Positions 24,719 to 31,071 of a stretch of 40,647 bases of DNA are shown piece by piece (within the stretch, counting starts at the first letter, position 1; every line of letters begins with the position of its first letter). Made by a program: the position numbers and the translations under genes. This DNA is from an uncultured Bacteroidota bacterium (GTDB lineage Bacteria; Bacteroidota; Bacteroidia; Flavobacteriales; Flavobacteriaceae): the NCBI GenBank assembly GCA_903824755.1, contig CAIJXW010000043.1, forward strand, positions 1 through 40,647, in the 5' to 3' direction. The notes beneath the pieces are model-generated. The model was not told where the DNA came from. It was given only the letters and a program-made list of their open reading frames with translations, and ran no database searches.

Positions 24719-25356
24719 AGTATTCTACTGACTGTCAATCCGTCTCGAATGGGCAGCAAGACAGTTTCTACCCGAGGATCGTTTTTTAGTAATTCATTAT
24801 ATTTTAGAAGGATTTCGGTACTAGAATCATTTTTTTCAAGCGGTTCTAAAACTTTACCACTCCACAACACATTATCAGATAAAATGATGCCGCCTTTATT
24901 CATTTTTGGGATAATCATTTCATAATAATTGATATAATTTTCTTTGTCGGCATCGATAAAAACCAAATCAAATTTTGTTTCCAACGTTGGAATTACCAAA
25001 AGGGCTTCGCCCAAATGCTGAATTATTTGTGTTCCCCATGGTGATTTATCAAAATATTTTCGCTGAAAATCAACCAATTCTTCTTTGATATCAATGGTGT
25101 GAATTTGCCCATTTTCTTGCATTCCTTCACACAGACATAAAGTAGCGTAGCCAGTATAGGTGCCGATTTCAAGTATGTTTTTTGGACGAATCAGCTTTGA
25201 TAACATACTCAAAACCCGCCCTTGAAAATGGCCGCTCAACATTCTTGGCAACAACACTTTTTGATACGTCTCTTTGTTGAGTTGTGCCAATAACTCTGGT
25301 TCGTTTTGCGAATGCCTTTCAATATAATCCTCTAATTCTTCTGAAATAAAATGCAT
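24715..25356 (-). CDS. O-methyltransferase (caffeoyl-CoA O-methyltransferase family)
   Basis: A 213-residue SAM-dependent, metal-dependent O-methyltransferase. Motif I is ILEIGTYTGYATL (61-73); IHTIDIKEELVDFQRKYF holds the SAM ribose-binding acid; LVFIDADKENYINYYE (131-146) is the metal/substrate site; GGIILSDNVLWSGKV is also typical. The family methylates catechol-like hydroxyls; the natural substrate here is unknown. It is probably cytoplasmic. It has a good promoter (25373-25401) that overlaps the divergent rlmN promoter region. Confidence 0.9.
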   Translation of the reverse strand: MHFISEELEDYIERHSQNEPELLAQLNKETYQKVLLPRMLSGHFQGRVLSMLSKLIRPKNILEIGTYTGYATLCLCEGMQENGQIHTIDIKEELVDFQRKYFDKSPWGTQIIQHLGEALLVIPTLETKFDLVFIDADKENYINYYEMIIPKMNKGGIILSDNVLWSGKVLEPLEKNDSSTEILLKYNELLKNDPRVETVLLPIRDGLTVSRIL

Positions 25357-25372
25357 TTTTTATAATTTTCTT

Positions 25373-25401
25373 CAAAGTTATCAATTTATAAAATAATCAA
25401 A
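25373..25401 (-). promoter_or_regulatory. Promoter of the O-methyltransferase gene
   Basis: Minus strand: TTTG (25401-25398), a 17-base spacer and TAACTTTG (25380-25373). Confidence 0.65.
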
Positions 25402-25415
25402 TCCACAATTTACAC

Positions 25416-25423
25416 TAAATTTG
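25416..25423 (+). promoter_or_regulatory. -7 element for rlmN, four bases ahead of the ATG
   Basis: TAAATTTG ends only four bases before the ATG at 25428. With the usual distance from the -7 element to the first transcribed base, the mRNA would have almost no leader. Confidence 0.55.
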
Positions 25424-25427
25424 TCCC

Positions 25428-26471
25428 ATGCAAATCGAGAAAAAAGATATTAGGTCATTATCCAAAGAACAATTAAGGGATTTTTTCGTTTCACAAGGCG
25501 ATCAATCGTTTCGTGGAAATCAGGTATATGAATGGCTGTGGAGCAAAGGAGCCCATAGCTTTGAAGACATGACCAATATATCAAAAGAAACGAGATTGAT
25601 GTTGCAAACTAATTTTGTTATCAACCATATTAAGGTCGATACGATGCAAAGAAGTGCCGATGGAACCGTAAAAAATGCCGTTAGATTGCATGATGGTTTG
25701 ATTGTTGAAAGCGTGTTGATTCCAACAAACACCCGAACAACAGCCTGTGTTTCTAGCCAAGTAGGGTGCAGTTTGGATTGCAATTTTTGTGCTACCGCAA
25801 GACTAAAACGTATGCGAAATTTAGAACCTGGTGAAATTTATGATCAAGTGATTGCTATTGATAAAGAAAGCCGCCTTTATTATAATCACCCACTCTCAAA
25901 TATTGTATTTATGGGAATGGGCGAACCATTAATGAATTATAATAATGTCTTGAAAGCCATAACGATGATTACCTCTGACGAAGGTCTAGGAATGTCGCCA
26001 AAAAGGATTACAGTTTCTACTTCTGGGGTTCCAAAAATGATAAAAAAATTAGCTGACGATGAAGTAAAATTCAAATTGGCCGTTTCTTTACACGCTGCAA
26101 TTGATGAAATACGTTCTAAAATCATGCCTTTTTCAGCAAATTTTCCCTTGGCCGATTTGCGAGAATCCTTAGAATATTGGTATGCCAAAACAAAAAGCAA
26201 AATAACATACGAATATGTGGTTTGGAAAGGCATAAACGACAACAAAGAATCAGTAGATGCACTCATAAAATTCTGTAAATACGTGCCTTGTAAAGTAAAT
26301 CTAATTGAATATAATCCAATTGATGATGGCGATTTTCAACAAGCTTCCGAAGAATCAATCCATGCTTATTTGACCGCTTTGGCTAGTAATGATATTGTGG
26401 CAAAAGTGAGAAGAAGTCGCGGAAAAGATATAGATGCCGCCTGTGGACAATTAGCTAATAAAGAGGCATAA
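25428..26471 (+). CDS. rlmN: Dual-specificity RNA methyltransferase RlmN (23S A2503 / tRNA A37)
   Basis: A 347-residue radical SAM enzyme making 2-methyladenosine in 23S rRNA and some tRNAs. The iron-sulphur motif Cys114-x3-Cys118-x2-Cys121 (CSLDCNFC) is intact. The second catalytic cysteine is at 339 (DAACGQLA). VFMGMGEPLMNYNNV and RITVSTSGVPKMI are RlmN signatures; the N-terminal helical region contains GDQSFRGNQVYEWLW. Length fits (about 345-385). There is a terminator directly after it. Confidence 0.96.
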   Translation: MQIEKKDIRSLSKEQLRDFFVSQGDQSFRGNQVYEWLWSKGAHSFEDMTNISKETRLMLQTNFVINHIKVDTMQRSADGTVKNAVRLHDGLIVESVLIPTNTRTTACVSSQVGCSLDCNFCATARLKRMRNLEPGEIYDQVIAIDKESRLYYNHPLSNIVFMGMGEPLMNYNNVLKAITMITSDEGLGMSPKRITVSTSGVPKMIKKLADDEVKFKLAVSLHAAIDEIRSKIMPFSANFPLADLRESLEYWYAKTKSKITYEYVVWKGINDNKESVDALIKFCKYVPCKVNLIEYNPIDDGDFQQASEESIHAYLTALASNDIVAKVRRSRGKDIDAACGQLANKEA

Positions 26472-26472
26472 A

Positions 26473-26498
26473 AAAACGCCCAAAATTTTGAGCGTTTT
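26473..26498. terminator. Terminator between rlmN and the lipoprotein gene
   Basis: AAAACGC and GCGTTTT pair, with an inner CAAAATTTTG palindrome and one mismatch. It lies between convergent genes. Confidence 0.7.
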
Positions 26499-26517
26499 AA
26501 TTTAAAGTTTTTTAGAT

Positions 26518-27372
26518 TTAGAATGTAAACGGCACTGCTGCTCCGCCATCAATGGCAATAGTAGCAATATTATCACAAACTCCATCACCATAATCCAAAA
26601 TAGCAGTATGGTTAGTTTTTACAATTGTCACCGTTCCTCGAACCAATTTATAATCACAATTCATTCTAATTCTTAACGGATTTGTTCCAGAAATAGTATT
26701 GGTATGCACGTTTCCGTTTGGAAAAGTTGTAGCCCAAGCCCCTGTGATTACATATATATTATCATTCCAAATTTGATTTGTTGCAAACCCTTCTACACAC
26801 TCTCTAGTTCTTGAACCAATGCGTGTAAAGACTTCGCCAGTAGGACTTGTAATGGTCATATTGATATCCATCACATGAACTGGGTGCGAAACCGCAGCAT
26901 AATTTGTTGATTGAAATGAACGAGTTACCGTTCTACTTCCTTGAACTAAATAATCATTATGATAAAAATTCTCAAAAGTATAATTCATCACATATTGCAT
27001 TTGATTTGTAACGATACTTCCGCTAATAATTATTTTGCCTCTCAAAACGGCACCGTTTGGCATCGGGCAACCTGTAGTTCCAAAATCGATGGTTCTAGTC
27101 CAAGTTGTAGGCGTTAAAACAGTAGTTTTTGTGGCACACGAAGGTAAAATGGAATTAGCAGCAGTACTTGATTTTCCAGTAGGGTTTTGTTCTAAATACT
27201 GATCATCAACAATATCTGCAACATCATTTGAAACCGCATCAATTTTTGCATTAGTAGTGATTTCGGCTTTTGTTAATCCCGAATTGCTGTTTGAATCATT
27301 GTCCTTAGAACAACTTACTATTAAAATAACAGCAAATAATAAGCTAATTTTTAATAAAACATTTGTTTTCAT
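26518..27372 (-). CDS. Putative surface lipoprotein of unknown function
   Basis: A 284-residue protein with the lipobox ILIVSC; Cys21 would be lipidated. The residues after it, SKDNDSN, are acidic and Lys-containing, as in the lipoprotein export signal that sends Bacteroidota lipoproteins to the cell surface. Thr/Ser/Asn-rich linker follows to about residue 75. The rest is predicted beta strands with repeated NMTITSPTGEVFTRIG-like segments and five cysteines, probably a beta-sandwich. I do not recognise the family. It is a single-gene unit with a promoter-like TATATTTG upstream and a terminator shared with rlmN. Confidence 0.75.
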   Translation of the reverse strand: MKTNVLLKISLLFAVILIVSCSKDNDSNSNSGLTKAEITTNAKIDAVSNDVADIVDDQYLEQNPTGKSSTAANSILPSCATKTTVLTPTTWTRTIDFGTTGCPMPNGAVLRGKIIISGSIVTNQMQYVMNYTFENFYHNDYLVQGSRTVTRSFQSTNYAAVSHPVHVMDINMTITSPTGEVFTRIGSRTRECVEGFATNQIWNDNIYVITGAWATTFPNGNVHTNTISGTNPLRIRMNCDYKLVRGTVTIVKTNHTAILDYGDGVCDNIATIAIDGGAAVPFTF

Positions 27373-27411
27373 AACTATATTGATTTTATTGATTTGTTAA
27401 TTAGAACACTA

Positions 27412-27419
27412 CAAATATA
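27412..27419 (-). promoter_or_regulatory. -7 element for the surface lipoprotein gene
   Basis: Minus strand reads TATATTTG, 39 bases ahead of the start codon. The -33 element is not clear. Confidence 0.5.
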
Positions 27420-27500
27420 AAAGGTTTAATTATTAAATGAAAAAAAACAGAAATTTATAATAGTTCTTTTTTCTTCTTATAAAAATATAATCCAAAAACG

Positions 27501-27508
27501 TACCTTTG
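27501..27508 (+). promoter_or_regulatory. -7 element for the polyprenyl synthase gene, eight bases ahead of the ATG
   Basis: TACCTTTG ends eight bases before the ATG at 27517. The leader would be only a few bases long. Confidence 0.55.
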
Positions 27509-27516
27509 AGCCGCTT

Positions 27517-28494
27517 ATGAATACAATCGCTCAAATAAAAAATCCAATCAATAGTGAAATGGAACTTTTTGAAAAAAAGTTCTTCGACTCTATGAGTTCA
27601 AAAGTAGCTTTGCTCAACAGGATTACCTATTATATTGTGAACCGTAAAGGAAAACAAATGCGTCCAATGTTTGTTTTTCTTACCGCCAAAATGCTTTCTA
27701 ACGGACTAGTAAACGAGAGAACCTATCGAGGCGCCTCAGTTATTGAGCTAATTCATACCGCCACTTTAGTTCATGATGATGTGGTAGATGACAGTAATAG
27801 ACGAAGGGGTTTTTTCTCTATAAATGCACTTTGGAAAAACAAAATTGCCGTTTTAGTAGGGGATTATTTGCTGTCAAAAGGAGTCTTGTTATCAATTGAC
27901 AATGACGATTTCGATTTGTTGAAAATAATTTCTGTAGCAGTTCGCGAAATGAGTGAGGGCGAATTACTACAAATAGAAAAAGCAAGACGACTCGACATCA
28001 CCGAAGCAGTCTATTATGAAATTATTAGAAAAAAAACGGCTACATTAATAGCTTCGTGTTGTGCTCTTGGAGCAAAATCGGTTGTCGATGATATGGGACA
28101 AGTCGAAAAAATGAGAAAATTCGGAGAATTAATTGGTATGGCGTTCCAGATAAAAGATGATTTATTTGATTATTCAGAGGAAGCAATTGGAAAACCAACA
28201 GGGATCGATATTAAGGAACAAAAAATGACACTTCCATTGATTCATGTTCTCAATAATTGTTCAAACAAAGAAAAATCTTGGCTTATCAATTCGATAAAAA
28301 ATCACAATAAAGACAAAAAACGAGTCAAAGAAGTTATTGCATTTGTAAAAAACAATAACGGACTTATATATGCCGAAAATAAAATGGTAGCTTTTCAACA
28401 AGAAGCGCTCCTTATTTTGAATAACTTTCCGAATTCAATATACAAAGACTCCTTAATTATGATGGTTAATTATGTAATTGAACGAAAAAAATAA
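27517..28494 (+). CDS. Polyprenyl diphosphate synthase (IspB-like)
   Basis: A 325-residue trans-prenyltransferase that chains isopentenyl diphosphate units for the menaquinone side chain. The first aspartate-rich motif is HDDVVDD (86-92); the second is KDDLFDY. GKQMRPMFVFL (45-55) is the IPP-binding arginine region, and VGDYLLSKG and KTATLIASCC are family motifs. Octaprenyl and hexaprenyl synthases share these features; Flavobacteria mainly carry MK-6, so a hexaprenyl product is plausible but not shown by sequence. It has a promoter element directly before the ATG. Confidence 0.92.
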   Translation: MNTIAQIKNPINSEMELFEKKFFDSMSSKVALLNRITYYIVNRKGKQMRPMFVFLTAKMLSNGLVNERTYRGASVIELIHTATLVHDDVVDDSNRRRGFFSINALWKNKIAVLVGDYLLSKGVLLSIDNDDFDLLKIISVAVREMSEGELLQIEKARRLDITEAVYYEIIRKKTATLIASCCALGAKSVVDDMGQVEKMRKFGELIGMAFQIKDDLFDYSEEAIGKPTGIDIKEQKMTLPLIHVLNNCSNKEKSWLINSIKNHNKDKKRVKEVIAFVKNNNGLIYAENKMVAFQQEALLILNNFPNSIYKDSLIMMVNYVIERKK

Positions 28495-28579
28495 ACAATT
28501 ATTTTTATATTCAAAAAACTGATTTTCAACAAAGTATGTATTTTTTATTTTTAAAATATTTTTTTTTACCAATTGATGC

Positions 28580-28603
28580 AACCTTTTTCCTACAATAATC
28601 GTC
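28580..28603 (+). promoter_or_regulatory. ECF-type promoter ahead of the sigma factor gene
   Basis: GCAACCTTTTT contains the -35-like AAC (28580-28582). After 17 bases follows CGTC (28600-28603), then TA. This is the AAC-N16/17-CGTC layout of extracytoplasmic-function sigma promoters, and it is unlike the TAnnTTTG elements of the neighbours. It lies 27 bases ahead of the sigma factor ATG, as expected for autoregulation. Confidence 0.6.
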
Positions 28604-28630
28604 TATGCTAATAGTATTTAAATAAATGCC

Positions 28631-29191
28631 ATGAAAGTGATTAATTTATATTATCAAGAAAGCGAAATAATTCAAAAAGCCATCGAGAATAATCGAAAGG
28701 CTCAAGAGCAAATTTATGTCAAGTTTTCTCCAAAAATGTTAAGCGTTTGTCGTCTATATATTAAAGACATGCAATTAGCAGAAGATATAATGATTACTGC
28801 TTTTATGAAAGTTTTTTCTAATTTGAAAAGCTTTGAAAGCAAAGGTAGTTTTGAAGGTTGGATTCGAAGAATAATGGTCAACGAATGTATTTCATTTCTT
28901 AGAACACAATCAAAATTTCAAACTATTGAATTTGAAAATTATAAAGAAACGGCAATAAGTTATTCCGATACTGAATTTTCTGTTGAAGAAATTCAGAGTT
29001 TGATTGATAATTTGCCAGAGGGTTATAAATTGATTTTTAATTTATATGCCATTGAAGGTTTTAAGCATCACGAAATTGCAACCCTGTTATCAATAAATGA
29101 GGGAACATCAAAATCGCAGTTGTCACATGCTAGAAAATTATTGAAGGAGCAGATTTTAAAAATGAAAAAGCATCAAAATGGAACAGAATAA
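28631..29191 (+). CDS. ECF-type RNA polymerase sigma factor
   Basis: A 186-residue sigma-70-family factor with only regions 2 and 4. Region 2 is about residues 25-92: LYIKDMQLAEDIMITAFMKVF is region 2.2, and GWIRRIMVNECISFLR is region 2.4. Region 4 is about 118-178: VEEIQSLIDNLPEGYKLIF and the helix-turn-helix with GFKHHEIATLLSINEGTSKSQLSHARK. It overlaps the next gene by 14 bases. An ECF-type promoter is upstream. Together with a membrane protein and an outer-membrane protein this suggests an envelope-sensing regulator. The target genes beyond the operon are unknown. Confidence 0.93.
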   Translation: MKVINLYYQESEIIQKAIENNRKAQEQIYVKFSPKMLSVCRLYIKDMQLAEDIMITAFMKVFSNLKSFESKGSFEGWIRRIMVNECISFLRTQSKFQTIEFENYKETAISYSDTEFSVEEIQSLIDNLPEGYKLIFNLYAIEGFKHHEIATLLSINEGTSKSQLSHARKLLKEQILKMKKHQNGTE

Positions 29192-29822
29192 ATTAGAAAA
29201 ATCATTTAAAAATCATTTAAATTCAAGAAAAATTGAGCCATCAAATGCTGCTTGGCAAAAATTAGAATTAAAATTGAATTCAAAAAATAATCACAAAAAA
29301 CAAAAGTTTTGGAGATCGATAGCTGCCATTTTTATTGGGGTTATAGCCATTGCGTCACTCTTTTTTATTCAGACAAATGATACAATTGATAACAAAATTG
29401 TTTTGGCTACCAAAAAAAAATCAGAAGCTCCAATTATAAAAGCTAATATTAATAAGGAACAATTCATTTATAAATCCAATGCTTATATTGCTCAAAAAAA
29501 CATAAACAAAATTAAAGGCGATACTGAATCGCCAAAAAGCACTCCTAACTTAGTAACAGAAGAAACTAAAAAAGAAGAAATAATTAATGTCGAAAATGGT
29601 ATAGTTCAGGCAATTATCGAAAATAATCCGAAGATTAGTAGCCCTGAGAATACAGCAATAATGGTCGAAATTAATAATCCTGCCGTAACTGTAAATTCGA
29701 AAATGCTACTTTCGCAAGTAGAAGAAGAATTGAAACTTACTTTTAGGCAGAAAGTTTTAAAAACAATTATAAAAAATTATAAAGCTACAAAAGATATTTT
29801 GGTATCAAGAAATCAAGAATAA
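29178..29822 (+). CDS. Probable membrane anti-sigma factor
   Basis: A 214-residue protein beginning inside the sigma gene. Residues 1-44 are a charged cytoplasmic part with AAWQKLELKL, residues 45-65 form one transmembrane helix (FWRSIAAIFIGVIAIASLFF), and the remaining 150 residues are periplasmic, Lys/Asn/Glu-rich and low in structure. There is no FecR domain and no classical zinc-binding anti-sigma motif. The call rests on the overlap with an ECF sigma gene, the size and the topology. It may be an anti-sigma of an undescribed Bacteroidota type. Confidence 0.65.
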   Translation: MEQNKLEKSFKNHLNSRKIEPSNAAWQKLELKLNSKNNHKKQKFWRSIAAIFIGVIAIASLFFIQTNDTIDNKIVLATKKKSEAPIIKANINKEQFIYKSNAYIAQKNINKIKGDTESPKSTPNLVTEETKKEEIINVENGIVQAIIENNPKISSPENTAIMVEINNPAVTVNSKMLLSQVEEELKLTFRQKVLKTIIKNYKATKDILVSRNQE

Positions 29823-29845
29823 ATAACCCAATTTAAATAAAAAAT

Positions 29846-30967
29846 ATGAAAAAAATTATCTCCTTAATTGTAATTATTATTTTATGCTATCCTTCAACAG
29901 TAGCCGCACAAGACCAAACGGATAAAATCGAAGCAAGAAAAAACAAAATCGAAGAGAAAAACATTGAACGAAACGGTAGATATAAATTAAGCACTTTTGA
30001 TAAAAAAGTAAAAGAAATCGAAAAGCGAATTGAAAACATCGCTTTGGAAGAAAAAAATGCCTTGAAACTAGAAATAGAATCGCTGAATAATCAATTGGAA
30101 AAGGGACAAATAAATGAAGAAAAGGCGACCGAACAAAAGTTGAAATTGTCAGAAACATCGGCTACAAATATAGAACGCAGAATTGCAGCTGCGAATCAAG
30201 ATTTGAAAAATTTAATACAAGAAAAAGTTGATGGAAAACTAAAACAAGACGATTCGATAACGGGCTATTATTTTTCATTTCCATCAATGAAACTTAAATA
30301 TAAAACATTAGATTCAAATTCAGATCAGGATAGAACCACGACTCAATTTGTAATCGCTGTGGGCTTCAACAATCTGATTACTAACGATCAAGTGGCACAT
30401 TCTGATTATCGATATTGGGACTCTAGATTCTATGAGTGGGGATTAACTTTCAATACTAGAATTTTAAAACAACACAATTTATTGCATGCAAAATATGGAA
30501 TTTCTTTAATGTATAACAATTTGCGTCCAACCGAAAACCGCACTTTTGTTATAGACGGAAATCAAACGAATCTCGAAGTTAGCCCAATTCATTTGGAAGA
30601 TTCTCGATTTAGAAATGTATATTTAGTAGCGCCAATTCACCTAGAATTTGATTTTTCTAAATCCAAAACTAAAATGGGTAAAAAACATTTTGCTTCTCAC
30701 AAAAGTATCCGATTGGGTTTTGGAGGATATTCTGGAATTAGAATTAAGTCAAAACAATTGTTATTTTATACTGATGCCGATGGAAATGAAGTTAAGAACA
30801 AAACAAAAGGAAGCTTCAATTCGTCCGATTTTATCTATGGAATTAGCACATATGTTGGGTATAAACAAACAAGTTTGTATTTGAAATATGATTTGAACCC
30901 TATTTTTAAATCAAATATTGTCAAACAAAATAACATTTCTTTAGGTTTGCGTTTCGACTTGAATTAA
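29846..30967 (+). CDS. Exported coiled-coil plus beta-barrel protein of the sigma operon
   Basis: A 373-residue protein with a signal peptide (about 1-21, ending VAAQ). Residues about 27-130 are almost continuous charged heptads (KIEARKNKIEEKNIE and similar), a long coiled coil. From about 138 on, alternating strands with aromatic residues (YYFSFPSMKLKY, FYEWGLTFNTRIL, SLYLKYDLNPIF) and the ending LGLRFDLN suggest a small outer-membrane beta-barrel. It begins 23 bases after the anti-sigma gene and is followed by a strong terminator, so it is the last gene of the unit. I do not recognise the family. A role as sensor or target of the sigma system is inference. Confidence 0.7.
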   Translation: MKKIISLIVIIILCYPSTVAAQDQTDKIEARKNKIEEKNIERNGRYKLSTFDKKVKEIEKRIENIALEEKNALKLEIESLNNQLEKGQINEEKATEQKLKLSETSATNIERRIAAANQDLKNLIQEKVDGKLKQDDSITGYYFSFPSMKLKYKTLDSNSDQDRTTTQFVIAVGFNNLITNDQVAHSDYRYWDSRFYEWGLTFNTRILKQHNLLHAKYGISLMYNNLRPTENRTFVIDGNQTNLEVSPIHLEDSRFRNVYLVAPIHLEFDFSKSKTKMGKKHFASHKSIRLGFGGYSGIRIKSKQLLFYTDADGNEVKNKTKGSFNSSDFIYGISTYVGYKQTSLYLKYDLNPIFKSNIVKQNNISLGLRFDLN

Positions 30968-30986
30968 CGAAATAAAAATATTTTTT

Positions 30987-31026
30987 AAAACTCTCAAAGA
31001 GTTTCAAATTCTTTGAGGGTTTTTTT
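30987..31026 (+). terminator. Terminator of the sigma/anti-sigma operon
   Basis: AAAACTCTCAAAGA pairs with TCTTTGAGGGTTTT (one G-U) around a 9-base loop and runs into seven T residues. Confidence 0.88.
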
Positions 31027-31040
31027 CTAAAAAAACTTTG

Positions 31041-31048
31041 TAACTTTG
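31041..31048 (+). promoter_or_regulatory. -7 element for dnaG
   Basis: TAACTTTG, a full match, 23 bases ahead of the TTG start of dnaG. The preceding terminator ends just upstream, so dnaG is expressed separately. Confidence 0.55.
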
Positions 31049-31071
31049 AAACCTTACCAAATTATAATTAA

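Noticed and set aside
29877-30158. Open frame opposite the coiled-coil protein
   Set aside because: Phe/Leu-rich shadow produced by the Lys/Glu-rich coiled-coil codons on the other strand.
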